Below, in pieces: positions 41,801 through 51,572 of a stretch of DNA of 64,000 bases. The stretch is from Lactobacillus sp. HBUAS51381. GTDB taxonomy: Bacteria > Bacillota > Bacilli > Lactobacillales > Lactobacillaceae. The stretch covers positions 62,001-126,000 of the forward strand of contig NZ_JAAVSC010000001.1 of NCBI RefSeq assembly GCF_012641095.1. Reading direction: 5' to 3'. Both the position numbers and the translations under genes were made by a program. Numbering within the stretch: position 1 is the stretch's first letter; every line of letters starts with the position of its first letter. Below the pieces are notes generated by a model. It saw only the letters and a program-made list of their open reading frames with translations, was not told where the DNA came from and ran no database searches.

Positions 41801-42583
41801 TTAGCTTAACGTTGCTGGCCGGGAATAGCCGACCGTGTGCCACCAGGAGACATTGGTAGCTTCGGTGATGACGCCGCGAAGTTGCGCATCAATCATCTTA
41901 TTGTTACCCAGGTAGATGCCACAGTGGGTAATGTTATTGGTGCTGGTCCCAAAGAAGATGAGGTCACCAGGCTGAGCGTTCTTAGCACTCACGTGGGTGT
42001 AGGCGTTGTATTGCTCCTGGGCCGTTCGAGGTAAGGTTTGCCCGATGGCCTTGCTGAAGACATACTTGGTAAAGCTGGAGCAGTCGAATGCGCTGGTTCC
42101 GTTGGCGCCATAAACGTACGGCTTGCCCAATTGGGCCTTGGCCACCTTTAAGATGGACGAATAAGTTCCGTCGCCGGTCGTCGATACGCTACTCGTGTTG
42201 GTGTGGGCGTAGCTCTTCTTTTGCAAGTAGCCGTGCCAGATCCACCCAGAAGCCGTCTTGCGACCGTTCGTCACGTAGTAGTAAAGGTATTTAACGCCGT
42301 TCTTCTTGATAATGTAGCGCTTCTTGGTGGCGTGCCAAGTCGTGTTGGGGTAGTTCTTAAGGTAATGCGTCTTCTTCCCAAAGGTCATGTTCGCCGCCGT
42401 GCCCCCCAAGTTGTAAGTCCAACCGGTCGCGCTCTTGCGCACGTAAGAGGTATCCGTCATGTTGCTGGTGCTAACAATTGTATTGGTGCTGTTGGCGTGA
42501 GCCGTGGTCGTTCCCAAGCTAATTGCTGGAACCAATGCGGCCGCAAATGCGACGGCTAAACCAATTTTTTTCATATTCATCAT
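41801..42583 (-). CDS. Secreted NlpC/P60 cell-wall endopeptidase
   Basis: About 260 residues. A signal peptide (MKKIGLAVAFAAALVPAISLG, cleavage near AHA) is followed by a basic linker with Tyr/Lys-rich strand motifs and a C-terminal NlpC/P60 domain: catalytic Cys in SAFDCSSFTKYVF, His in ITHCGIYLGNNKMIDA, and PRTAQEQY. It cuts peptidoglycan stem peptides (gamma-D-Glu-diamino acid bonds in the family). Start choice among the codons at 42583, 42580 and 42574 is uncertain. Confidence 0.92.
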   Translation of the reverse strand: MMNMKKIGLAVAFAAALVPAISLGTTTAHANSTNTIVSTSNMTDTSYVRKSATGWTYNLGGTAANMTFGKKTHYLKNYPNTTWHATKKRYIIKKNGVKYLYYYVTNGRKTASGWIWHGYLQKKSYAHTNTSSVSTTGDGTYSSILKVAKAQLGKPYVYGANGTSAFDCSSFTKYVFSKAIGQTLPRTAQEQYNAYTHVSAKNAQPGDLIFFGTSTNNITHCGIYLGNNKMIDAQLRGVITEATNVSWWHTVGYSRPATLS

Positions 42584-42856
42584 TAAGTTATCCATCCCTC
42601 ATTATGTAAAGATTGTCATCGCTTTAGTACAACTTCTAAGATAGCCCAAAAGTTTTACAGCAGCGTTACGCCGCGGTATTATTGCCGTTACGCTTTGCAA
42701 GGTCTTCGTAATATTACAAGGGTTGGGTTATTTTATAATAAAAATGATACTAACCGAGGTGGCGGGAAATCAAGCGTCCCATAGCCTGACAGTTATGGTA
42801 GACTATGAATAGTCTGAAATTTCCGTTTAAAAATATAACAAGGTGGGTGTCATTTT

Positions 42857-43564
42857 ATGAATGGTTTTATTGGCGAGTTCTTTGGAACCCTGATTTTGAT
42901 CCTATTAGGGACCGGGACGGGGGCCGGAATCAACCTCAAGAAAACGTATGCGACGGGGAGTAACTGGACCTTCGTTAGCGTGGCTTGGGGGATGGCGGTA
43001 ACCATGGGGGTCTATGTCGCCGGAATGTTGGGATCGGATGGTCATTTGAATCCAGCTGTTACGATCGGTTTTGCGGCCTTTGGGTTCTTCCCCTGGGCGC
43101 ACGTGTTGCCCTATTTGGCGGGCCAATTCTTAGGGGCGTTTGTCGGCGCAGCCATTGCCATTTTTCAATTTTATCCCCACTTCAAAGCGACGCCGGATGA
43201 AAACGCTGGTAATAGTGTGGGAATCTTTGCCACGCGGCCAGCGATTAAGAATCCGTTCTTCAACTTTGTGTCTGAAGTTGTGGCAACGTGGGCCTTTATC
43301 TTTATTCTCCTGAATATGGGGGACTTCACCCAAGGCCTGAAGCCGTTCATGGTCGGCATCTTAATTATGACGATTGGGATGTGCTTAGGGAGTACGACCG
43401 GATTCGCCATCAATCCGGCCCGGGACTGGAGCCCCCGGTTGGCTTACACCATCTTACCGGTGCCAAACGGCGGCTCCGCTGAATGGAATTACGCGTGGGT
43501 GCCAATGTTTGGGCCATTATTGGGTGGTCTGTTGGCTGCGGGCTTGCAGGCGTGGATTAAATAA
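42857..43564 (+). CDS. glpF: Aquaglyceroporin / glycerol facilitator (GlpF-like)
   Basis: 235 residues with six membrane helices and two half-helices carrying HLNPAVTIGF and AINPARDWSPRL. The Asp after the second NPAR favours a glycerol-conducting channel. It passes glycerol, and in lactobacilli other small neutral solutes such as lactic acid or dihydroxyacetone. AAGGTGG precedes the ATG. It is a single gene with its own terminator. Confidence 0.93.
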   Translation: MNGFIGEFFGTLILILLGTGTGAGINLKKTYATGSNWTFVSVAWGMAVTMGVYVAGMLGSDGHLNPAVTIGFAAFGFFPWAHVLPYLAGQFLGAFVGAAIAIFQFYPHFKATPDENAGNSVGIFATRPAIKNPFFNFVSEVVATWAFIFILLNMGDFTQGLKPFMVGILIMTIGMCLGSTTGFAINPARDWSPRLAYTILPVPNGGSAEWNYAWVPMFGPLLGGLLAAGLQAWIK

Positions 43565-43607
43565 AGCTTGAAACACACCATGGACTAGTCGAGTTAATTC
43601 ATACGAG

Positions 43608-43648
43608 GAGAAGAACGGTGACTTTACGTCACATTCTTCTCTTTTTTA
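43608..43648 (+). terminator. Intrinsic terminator of the glycerol facilitator gene
   Basis: GAGAAGAA/TTCTTCTC and GTGAC/GTCAC build one stem, followed by T6. The gap 43651-43852 shows nothing further. Confidence 0.9.
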
Positions 43649-43852
43649 CTGCCCGAAATTATTTCCGCGGAAATAATCTCGGCACTTTTGAGGTGTCTAT
43701 AGAGAGTTAACTATTTTTTAGACGATGTAAGGCCTTAAACGACCGCTGGCTAGAACGGGGAAATAAGGATCACCGCGCCATCGGCAAAGTTCAGTTTTCG
43801 CATGATTTCTTTCATTTTTTAACTCTTTTCCCACGAAGACACCGCTTTCAAC

Positions 43853-43928
43853 TATACTCACATCATTGGATGAAGGCGTCAGTGCTGACGCCTGTGTTTC
43901 CAAAAAAAACAGCCATGGGATAGGCTGT
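43853..43928 (+). promoter_or_regulatory. -10 box and two leader hairpins before the first adhesin gene
   Basis: TATACT (43853-43858) is followed by a 20-bp palindrome, AGGCGTCAG/CTGACGCCT (43874-43893), and a second hairpin ACAGCC/GGCTGT (43909-43928), all before ATG 43955. No good -35 is seen. The hairpins could control mRNA stability or translation. Confidence 0.4.
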
Positions 43929-43954
43929 GGATTAGAGATTAGGGGAGTGTAACG

Positions 43955-46390
43955 ATGAATCAACCAATGGGGACGAAGACACATTATAAAATGTATAAAA
44001 GTGGTAAAACATGGGTAGCTGCTGGTCTTGTCAGTGGCTGTCTGGCGTTGGGTGGGGTCACTGCGCAAGCCGACGAGCAGCCGGCAACGGTCGCCGATGC
44101 AACGGCGGTGGTCGCGCAGTCAACTGCAACAACACAACCGTCAGCAAGTGCAGACACCGAACCAGCGGACGCGAACTCGACGGCAGCCGTCGTACCCGAT
44201 ACGCCGGCAGTCGAAGATACCACGACGCCAACTTCACCGGCGGCGGACGTACCGGTCGTCGACGAACCAACGGTGGCGCCGTCAGAGCCAGAATCGCCAG
44301 AACTGACGGCGCCGGTACCAGAAGCACCAGCGGTAGACGTGCCCGTTGCGCCGGTGCCCGTGCCAGGTCAGATCAATAACGAGGACAGCGTCGAATCCGG
44401 GGAGCAACCGATTAATGAGCCGTCCGCTACTACCGAGACCGCCGCAATGCCGGACACTTCGGCAACTACAGTCTCCACGACGCGACCAGTCGAAGCGGTT
44501 GTACGTCCCGTGCAACCGGCAGAGTCAAGTGCAATGGGGGCCAGCCATACCGTGGCGGCTGCCGCCCTGGTTCAAGCGGAAATGACGAAGCCAGCCGCGA
44601 TGACCGTCACGCCCACGGCAACCACCATTGATGACTGGATGCCCAATAAGGTCCTACAACAGGCAATCTTATTACATCTTCAGCGTTTGACCGGCGTGAA
44701 TAAAACGTGGCATAGCGTGGCCGATATTACGCAAGAAGATCTCCAACTACTTAAAAAGCTGATTGTGCTGGGAAATGATGGGTTCGACACCTATATCGAC
44801 GGTCACACCGCCTTCTCCTTGGAAGGTCTCCAGTACGCTACAAACTTAGAAACCATTATGATGGAAGCCTCGCTGGATCATAAGCCGGGGGCATTCTTTG
44901 GGGATATTGTGGATGTCTCGCCCTTAGCGAACCTTCAGCATTTAACGGCGGTGCACCTGCAACATAACCGGATCGAAGACGTTACACCGCTAGTGAACTT
45001 GCAAAATGTGACCGAAATGGCGTTGGCGTTTAATCATATTCACGACTTCTCACCGCTCAAGGGGAAACCGTACGAAACCTTTACGCATACGGGTCAATTT
45101 ATCGTCTTAGATCCGCTGCTAGTGAACGATGCCGATCGGGAAGGTCACTTACAGATCCAATGCGTGACCATCACTGGCGAAGTGGTGACCTTGACGGCGG
45201 GAATGGCAGTCGCTGAACCGGTCTTTTATACCGATGAGGCGGGGCATACGTACCACATTTACTATACCGGGGGTAATCCTAAACCGGATGGTCAGGGTGG
45301 TATTTACTACACGAACATTCAGAATCAGAAGCCGGGAGCCACGGAATTTCCGGGAGCGCCGAACGTGGATGTTTTACCGGATTACTACTACCTCACGGGG
45401 ACGTATAAACCCAGCGCTGGGGTTGTCGACTTTGCGGTTGTCCAGCCCTACGTCATTTCTCAGGCCGCGAGCAACGTGACCGTACACTACCAGGATCAGG
45501 ATGGAAATGCCATTGCGGATGACATGGTTCTGGCCCCTGGCCTGGTGGGTGAACACTACGCAACCACGGCCCCAGAAATTCCGGGCTATGTACTGACCAC
45601 GACGCCCGAGAATGCCACTGGGACTTATAGTGACGCGGCCATTGACGTGACCTACGTGTATGCCTTGGTTGAGGACGGCGATGGTGATTCCGGCAGTATC
45701 GAGAACCCGGGGGACGATTCGGATGGGAACACTGATGGCGGTACCGATACTGGTAATGATGGGAATACTGATGGTGGTACCGATACTGGTGATAATGGCA
45801 ACGCGGACGGCGATGCCGATACTGGTGATAATGGCAACACAGGTGATGGCACCGACACCGATGGTAATGGCAACACGGATGGTAATCCTGATACTGACGG
45901 CAATGGCCATCCGGGCGAAAATCCGGATGGGGGCCACCCTGGTGAGACGCCTGATGGCGAACAACCAGGGACGGCGAACCCGGATGACAATGGCGCCGGT
46001 GGTTCGGACGGTGACAACGGTGTGACCCCAGAAACACCGGATGGGTCCCATCCCGGTACCACGCAGCCGGGGTCACCGGTGGGCGACGATGCCGATTCTG
46101 AAACGGGAACGGCAGGCGATGCGGTGTCGACTGCACCGGGTTCGACCGGTACTGGCTCGGGTACCGTGACGCTTGGGATGGGTCAGAGCACTCAGACGAC
46201 CGCTCAGGGGACGTCGACCGTTGCTGAGCCAACGCAATCAGGGCATGAACAACGGGTGAAAGTCTTGGCCAGTGGGCTGGCAGGCCCGTTACCTCAGACT
46301 AGTGAACAGGATGCATCGCCACTTTGGCGTATCGCCGGGGTAATGGGGTTACTCGGGCTCCTGCACTTTAGACGAAAACGGAAACAATAA
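43955..46390 (+). CDS. Wall-anchored adhesin 1 (KxYKxGKxW signal, LRR, MucBP, LPQTS)
   Basis: 811 residues. The N-terminus has HYKMYKSGKTWVAAGLVSG, a KxYKxGKxW-type signal peptide. Then come an Ala/Pro/Thr-rich stalk (about 30-210), internalin-like leucine-rich repeats (about 280-380: LANLQHLTAVHLQHNRIEDVTPLVNLQNV), a MucBP-type module (VTVHYQDQDGNAIADD...ATGTY), a repeat stalk of 12-residue Asp/Gly/Asn units (DNA 45718-45915, 36-bp period) and the sorting signal LPQTSEQ with a membrane helix and RRKRKQ tail. Sortase would link it to peptidoglycan. It probably binds host or plant mucins or glycans. It is the first of three such genes in a row. Confidence 0.9.
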   Translation: MNQPMGTKTHYKMYKSGKTWVAAGLVSGCLALGGVTAQADEQPATVADATAVVAQSTATTQPSASADTEPADANSTAAVVPDTPAVEDTTTPTSPAADVPVVDEPTVAPSEPESPELTAPVPEAPAVDVPVAPVPVPGQINNEDSVESGEQPINEPSATTETAAMPDTSATTVSTTRPVEAVVRPVQPAESSAMGASHTVAAAALVQAEMTKPAAMTVTPTATTIDDWMPNKVLQQAILLHLQRLTGVNKTWHSVADITQEDLQLLKKLIVLGNDGFDTYIDGHTAFSLEGLQYATNLETIMMEASLDHKPGAFFGDIVDVSPLANLQHLTAVHLQHNRIEDVTPLVNLQNVTEMALAFNHIHDFSPLKGKPYETFTHTGQFIVLDPLLVNDADREGHLQIQCVTITGEVVTLTAGMAVAEPVFYTDEAGHTYHIYYTGGNPKPDGQGGIYYTNIQNQKPGATEFPGAPNVDVLPDYYYLTGTYKPSAGVVDFAVVQPYVISQAASNVTVHYQDQDGNAIADDMVLAPGLVGEHYATTAPEIPGYVLTTTPENATGTYSDAAIDVTYVYALVEDGDGDSGSIENPGDDSDGNTDGGTDTGNDGNTDGGTDTGDNGNADGDADTGDNGNTGDGTDTDGNGNTDGNPDTDGNGHPGENPDGGHPGETPDGEQPGTANPDDNGAGGSDGDNGVTPETPDGSHPGTTQPGSPVGDDADSETGTAGDAVSTAPGSTGTGSGTVTLGMGQSTQTTAQGTSTVAEPTQSGHEQRVKVLASGLAGPLPQTSEQDASPLWRIAGVMGLLGLLHFRRKRKQ
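45718..45915 (+). repeat. 36-bp tandem repeats coding Asp/Gly-rich stalk
   Basis: About five and a half units of 12 residues (type DGNTDGGTDTGN). The first two are nearly identical and later ones decay. Such arrays vary in length between strains. Confidence 0.75.
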
Positions 46391-46407
46391 CGCAAAGGGT
46401 TAAGAAT

Positions 46408-46442
46408 CGTCCCACTAAATTGAATAGTGGGACGATTTTTTT
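46408..46442 (+). terminator. Intrinsic terminator of adhesin 1
   Basis: CGTCCCACTA pairs perfectly with TAGTGGGACG, followed by T7. The rest of the gap to 46796 has no gene or clear signal that I can support. Confidence 0.92.
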
Positions 46443-46796
46443 GGTTATCCAAAGTCAGAAAGTGACATTTTTGCGATTGTGAGGCATATATCAAGCGTAA
46501 ACAACATCCCTTTAACGGTTTTCCCGATAAAATTAAAGATGGATGAACGAAAATATCGAAGAGATGATTTGGCGTCCTGACAAGGACTGTAACGTTTTAC
46601 ATAACAGCGTGTCCTTCCTAGACTGCGACGATGCAACGCGCTCCTCGCAAAATGGTCAGGAAATAACCTATCTTTCGCGATTGAAATCGCTTACAATGAA
46701 CTTGTAGATAACAATACCCATATTAATAAATGTGTAACGTTTAAATTAACCAACAAAATAATCAGCAACCAGTAAAAAAGACTAGGGGGAAACATC

Positions 46797-49100
46797 ATGC
46801 GTAATTGGGCGGGTGAGACGAAGGTCCACTATAAAAGCTATAAGGCAGGGAAACACTGGGTCGTCGCCAGTATTACCGCGGTGACGTTAGGACTCGGCCT
46901 GATGGGGGCAACCGAGACTGCACAAGCGGCCGAGGGAACACCGTCTCCAACGAGTGAAGAAACGGCTTCGGGGCAAGCAGCACAGCCAGATCGTCAGGTC
47001 ACGCTGCAAGGGACACCAACCGCAGAAGCAGATGTCGTAGAGAAGGCAGATGTGGTAGAAGAAAATGAAGGTAAAGACGCCGCGCCGGTTGAAGAGCAGC
47101 AGGCCGTTAAAGAAGATAACTCGACTAACATTAACAAGGAAGAACAACAGGAGCCGGCCGAAGTCCCAGCAGGAGACACGGAAGGGCAATTACCATCCGA
47201 TCAAAACGATCCATCGGGTGAGCCAGAAGATAGCAACACGGTAGAGACGCCACAAACACCAGCACCAGCGCCACAAGATGTGGTGAAAGATTCAGGGAAC
47301 GTTGACTTAGATACATCGGCATCCAAAACCCCGGCCCCTCAACCCCTTAAGGCCATGAGGGCAGCGGTTCAGGCGTCACCGATTGATGGGGTCAACGCCA
47401 GTGAATGGATTCCGGACGCGGCGTTGCGTGATATGATTATCAAGCAGTTGAATCGACAGGTGAACCATTCGGGGATTACGGGCTTGCCGTATTACGTGGC
47501 CGATGAAAATAATCTGTATCAACACGTCGGAGACCTCACGAGTCTGAATGACTATGTGGGTGCTGGCACGGTGACGAGTCTGGCGGGATTAGCGTATTTT
47601 CCTAATCTCCATACGCTTAATTTCACTCGAGTGACGGTACCGGTTGCCGGACTCATCGACTTTTCAACGCTACCATTGCTTAACGATATTACGCTGGTTT
47701 TAGCCGATGACAGTGCCAGTCACGACCTGACGACCATTATGGACACTTACTTTGGTAATGGAATGAATCTTCGCTTCTTACGGCTGGGGAATAGCCATTT
47801 AACGGGGTCACTTGACGTTTTGAGTCGTTACACCGACTTGGAAATGGTCTACTTGCCGAATAACCAGCTAACGGGAAGTATTCCCGACCTAAAGGCGTTA
47901 CCTAACCTGTGGTATCTCATGCTCAACAATAATCAACTGACGGGCAACTTACCCGATATTGGCGACTGGCCAGCACTGAATACGATTGATGTGTCTTACA
48001 ACGAATTGACGGGGGACCTCCCTGATCTGAGTCATTTCCGTGGGGAATTGGTCTACATGTTCAATCACCTCACCAATGGGGTCGTGACCTTACTGGATGA
48101 AAATGGGCAACCGAGCCTCAACTATGGGGTGTACCAACGATTGACCGGGAACACCATCACCCTCAGTGCGGACAATCAGGCCTTTGATCCCGTGAGTGGG
48201 GTCATCAATCGGATGCAGGACATGACGACGGGGCAACCCGATGAGACTGAGGGCGTGGGAACGGCGCAGTTAGCATCGGGCGTCACCGTTGCCTATGGTG
48301 ATTTGGACCCGAACCTACCAACCACGGAGATTGCGGACTGGGCGGCTAACACGGCCGAGAACGCCACGGATTGGTTCCAGATTATCCGGTATGGGGACAA
48401 ATGGGGCTTGACGTTTACGCCGAAGCAAGCGGTTCCGGATGGCATGTATACCGTGCACGTCATCAATCAGAGTTATGGTGCTAACTGGGGCTACAGTGCT
48501 TACCTGACGTTCAAAATTGAAAATAAGGTGCCGATCGATCCAGGAACCCCTGATCCAGGGAAGCCTGATCCGGGCGTCACAACGGGGACGGTAACCATCG
48601 TCAACGTCGATCAGGACGGTCACGTGATTAGCCAGTCGCAACAGACCGGGAACGTTGGCGATGCTTTCACGATTAACGCCGACGACTTAGACGGTTATCA
48701 GCTAGTCGGCAATGGAGTGGCCAATGGCACCTACACCGCGGCCGGCCAGACGATTACCTTCACATATCAAGCGGTAACGACCGGTGGTGATGGCGATTTG
48801 ATCGAGCCAGATAGACCAGTTACCGATGAGACCGAGCAACCAGGGGCCGATGGTGTTGTCGCTGGTGGCGCTGGGGATCAGGTTGCAACGCAAGGTCAAT
48901 CGGGCCATCTGGTGGCCACACCATTGACCACGGAAAAGGCGCAGGACCGAACAGCCACGCAGAAGCAAGCAAAGGCTAATGCAACGGCCACGACCCTGCC
49001 GCAGACGGATGAAGCCACGATGTCACCTTTAGCTGGACTCGCCTTGCTCCTGGGGAGTGTCTTGACCGGATTCACGCTAAAACGTAAACGGCATCAGTAA
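46797..49100 (+). CDS. Wall-anchored adhesin 2 (KxYKxGKxW signal, LRR, MucBP, LPQTD)
   Basis: 767 residues. KVHYKSYKAGKHWVVASITA is the KxYKxGKxW signal region. A Glu/Pro-rich stalk (about 40-190) is followed by leucine-rich repeats of the plant-like form (LTGSIPDLKALPNLWYLMLNNNQLTGNLPDI, about 330-420), an Ig-like or MucBP region ending GTVTIVNVDQDGHVISQSQQ...GTYTAAGQTITFTYQAV (about 600-665) and LPQTDEATMSPLAGLALLLGS with the tail KRKRHQ. The sorting motif has Asp after the Thr. The start is ATG 46797 behind GGGGGAAA. It shares architecture but little identity with adhesin 1. Confidence 0.9.
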   Translation: MRNWAGETKVHYKSYKAGKHWVVASITAVTLGLGLMGATETAQAAEGTPSPTSEETASGQAAQPDRQVTLQGTPTAEADVVEKADVVEENEGKDAAPVEEQQAVKEDNSTNINKEEQQEPAEVPAGDTEGQLPSDQNDPSGEPEDSNTVETPQTPAPAPQDVVKDSGNVDLDTSASKTPAPQPLKAMRAAVQASPIDGVNASEWIPDAALRDMIIKQLNRQVNHSGITGLPYYVADENNLYQHVGDLTSLNDYVGAGTVTSLAGLAYFPNLHTLNFTRVTVPVAGLIDFSTLPLLNDITLVLADDSASHDLTTIMDTYFGNGMNLRFLRLGNSHLTGSLDVLSRYTDLEMVYLPNNQLTGSIPDLKALPNLWYLMLNNNQLTGNLPDIGDWPALNTIDVSYNELTGDLPDLSHFRGELVYMFNHLTNGVVTLLDENGQPSLNYGVYQRLTGNTITLSADNQAFDPVSGVINRMQDMTTGQPDETEGVGTAQLASGVTVAYGDLDPNLPTTEIADWAANTAENATDWFQIIRYGDKWGLTFTPKQAVPDGMYTVHVINQSYGANWGYSAYLTFKIENKVPIDPGTPDPGKPDPGVTTGTVTIVNVDQDGHVISQSQQTGNVGDAFTINADDLDGYQLVGNGVANGTYTAAGQTITFTYQAVTTGGDGDLIEPDRPVTDETEQPGADGVVAGGAGDQVATQGQSGHLVATPLTTEKAQDRTATQKQAKANATATTLPQTDEATMSPLAGLALLLGSVLTGFTLKRKRHQ

Positions 49101-49117
49101 CGCATCACGAAATCCAG

Positions 49118-49150
49118 CGAGGTCGGGATAAAATTTCCGGCCTCTTTGTT
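49118..49150 (+). terminator. Probable terminator of adhesin 2
   Basis: GAGGTCGGGA pairs with TTCCGGCCTC with mismatches, followed by TTTGTTTTG. Confidence 0.6.
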
Positions 49151-49364
49151 TTGCCTAAAATTAAGGAAACGGGGGCCGCGATTATCACGATTCCTACTAC
49201 AATCTTGGCTAACCGCTAGACAATCTATCTAAGAGGGTCCAGCAATTCTGACTATTCCATCCGCGTACAACAATATCGATGTTAATTTGTTAAGTTAAAA
49301 AATAATTTCAAAATAACGTTGATTGTTGACCAGCAGAGGACGAAAATGGAGGTAGATTCTTTAG

Positions 49365-51500
49365 ATGAAAGGTAGGGATTTAGTCGTTATGGAATTGAAA
49401 CGAACGCATTTTAAGATGTATAAAGTTGGGCGTAAGTGGGTCTTCGCCTGTGCGGTCGTGCTGGCCATGGGGAGCGGGGCAACGCTGACTGCTAGTGCCG
49501 ATGTAAGCAGTAGCAGTTCGTCGCAGAGCACACAGTCAAGTCGGGTTGCGAGCGATCAGAACTCAGAACGGTCGGGCGGCACCGCGGTGTCGGGTGCCAA
49601 CCGCGTTAGTGAAAGCAATCAGCAGAGTTCTGAGGAAACTAGCCAAGTCAGTGGCAGTCAGGCTGAGAATAGTCACAGCGCAAGTAGCAGTTCGTCACAG
49701 AGTCAATCAACGGACAGCGCTTCCGACAGCGAAAGCAGCTCAAGCCGCAGCACCACGCCGGTTTCCGAGGCGGTCACTACGGAAAGTGAAACGGTGACGA
49801 CCAACACACCGGCAGCTAAACCCAGTGCCGTCAAGCACGCCACGACTTCTGCGAAGAAATCACCGGTTGTGAAGAGCTTCAAGCATAGCTCACGGATCAA
49901 TTCGGCACTTACAGCGGCTAAGCAAGCCGCAACGACGACGCAACTCAGGGCCAAGGTCAACGCTCTGATTGAGAAAGCCCAAGCCGCCATGCCGGCACAG
50001 ACCACGGCCTTAACGCCATTGGCCGAAGCGGAGATCCAGGCTGGTGGGTCGGTCTACGATGACTATCCGGATTTGGATAACTTGTTGGGCGTCTCTTCCG
50101 TCTTTCATATTTTTGCCAGAGAAGCCGAGTTAAATGCCCACACGAATGGGAACGTTGCCGTTCAAAACCTGATTGGGAATGTCAACTTCGGGACGAGTAT
50201 CATCGAAGAACTATTGGACAAGGATATTTCTTACATACAAAACATTACGAACATTGCGGGGAGTTCCTTCGTTTCTAAAGGGGATACGCGGGAAAATAAA
50301 GTGGTGTTCGGGGATGGGATTAGCATCGATATTAGCAATCCTAATCGCCCAATGGTCAATGGCGTTTACATCGATCACCTGTTGGCTGACGAAGTCTACC
50401 AGGATCAAAACGGGCAAACGTACATTGACTTTGACGCCGAATTTGCGAAGTTAAAGACGTTGAACGCGACGCTGGCTGGTAAGCCGAGTGTGGCCAACTA
50501 TACCAATAGTGATTTTGCCGACCAAAACAACCGCGTGATTGACATCAGCGACATGACGCCTAATGCCAACAATCAAATTGTGATTAATTTGACGCCGGAT
50601 GTCTTACAAGGAAATACACCGTTGACAATCAAGGGCCTCTCTCCCGATGCTGAGGGAACGACCGTGATTGTGAACGTCGATACCGGTGGCCAAGCGGACT
50701 ACGATGTGCGTTCCCAGATTAAGCTCATCTACAGTGATGGGAGTGACCGGAACAACCAAGAGACCGAACACTTTGGCGACAACCACCTGTTGTGGAACTT
50801 CTACGACAGTACGGCCAGCGACAAGCAGTTTGGCGGGACGATTCACGTTAATGCACCGTTCCAAGGGAGCATTCTGGCGCCATCGGCAACGATCGAGGCC
50901 AATCAAAATATTGATGGGAATCTGATTGCCGATAAGGTCATTGTTAACGCCGAAACCCACCGTTGGGACCTTCAGGGCAATGAGGATGAAGACATTGAGG
51001 AAGAGGAATTCGAAAAGCCCGTGCACCCGGGCATCGATGTCGAATTGCCAAATATTGAGGAACCGGAAGAACCTGGGACTGAAGAACCGGGGACTGAGGA
51101 ACCTGGAACTGAAGAACCGGGGATCGAGGAACCCGGTGAAGGCGGCGATGAAGATTTAGGCTACGAGCACGAACGCCCGGACTATGATGAGGATGAAGTG
51201 ACCGAGGACTTGTGGGATGATCTGATTGACGATGAGTCCGAGGATCCAACGACAGCCCATGCGGATGAAGAAGCCCTGTTGAATCGGGTTGACCAGGCCA
51301 TTGCCCAAGCGAAAGCACAAGGCAACACGGCATTGGTTGCGAAGTTACAGGCCATTCGGAGTCGCATTCTGGCCGATCTCGGTGGCTTGCCACAGACCGG
51401 TGAGGCGCAGAATAACTGGGCGCCGGCTGTTGGGGCGGCCCTCTTAGCTAGCCTATTGGGAACCTTAGGCGCGATTAAGATTAAGAAACACCGAAACTAA
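49365..51500 (+). CDS. Wall-anchored protein 3 (KxYKxGRKW signal, choice-of-anchor A domain, LPQTG)
   Basis: 711 residues. HFKMYKVGRKWVFACAVVLAMG is a KxYKxGKxW-type signal with Arg in place of one residue. A Ser-rich stalk (about 45-150) and a helical segment are followed by a choice-of-anchor A type domain (about 240-540: NLIGNVNFGTSI, GGTIHVNAPFQGSILAPSATIEANQNIDGNLIA). Then come a Glu/Pro repeat (EEPGT units, DNA about 51055-51140), an acidic helix and LPQTGEAQ with the membrane anchor and KIKKHRN tail. The start is uncertain: ATG 49365 (GGAGG 12 bases upstream) or ATG 49389. It completes the adhesin cluster. Confidence 0.88.
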   Translation: MKGRDLVVMELKRTHFKMYKVGRKWVFACAVVLAMGSGATLTASADVSSSSSSQSTQSSRVASDQNSERSGGTAVSGANRVSESNQQSSEETSQVSGSQAENSHSASSSSSQSQSTDSASDSESSSSRSTTPVSEAVTTESETVTTNTPAAKPSAVKHATTSAKKSPVVKSFKHSSRINSALTAAKQAATTTQLRAKVNALIEKAQAAMPAQTTALTPLAEAEIQAGGSVYDDYPDLDNLLGVSSVFHIFAREAELNAHTNGNVAVQNLIGNVNFGTSIIEELLDKDISYIQNITNIAGSSFVSKGDTRENKVVFGDGISIDISNPNRPMVNGVYIDHLLADEVYQDQNGQTYIDFDAEFAKLKTLNATLAGKPSVANYTNSDFADQNNRVIDISDMTPNANNQIVINLTPDVLQGNTPLTIKGLSPDAEGTTVIVNVDTGGQADYDVRSQIKLIYSDGSDRNNQETEHFGDNHLLWNFYDSTASDKQFGGTIHVNAPFQGSILAPSATIEANQNIDGNLIADKVIVNAETHRWDLQGNEDEDIEEEEFEKPVHPGIDVELPNIEEPEEPGTEEPGTEEPGTEEPGIEEPGEGGDEDLGYEHERPDYDEDEVTEDLWDDLIDDESEDPTTAHADEEALLNRVDQAIAQAKAQGNTALVAKLQAIRSRILADLGGLPQTGEAQNNWAPAVGAALLASLLGTLGAIKIKKHRN

Positions 51501-51516
51501 TTTTATCGGACGAAAT

Positions 51517-51557
51517 GAAAAGCATGACTTCGCCAAACGGTGGGGTCATGCTTTTTG
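51517..51557. terminator. Bidirectional terminator after the adhesin cluster
   Basis: AAAAGCATGAC pairs with GTCATGCTTTTT, with an inner CGCC/GGTGG pairing. It serves both convergent genes. Confidence 0.88.
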
Positions 51558-51572
51558 CGTTCAAATATGAGA

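Noticed and set aside
45374-46232. Long minus-strand open frames opposite adhesin 1 (225 and 259 codons)
   Set aside because: They are antisense shadows of the repetitive Asp/Gly-rich stalk, low in complexity and without ribosome sites.
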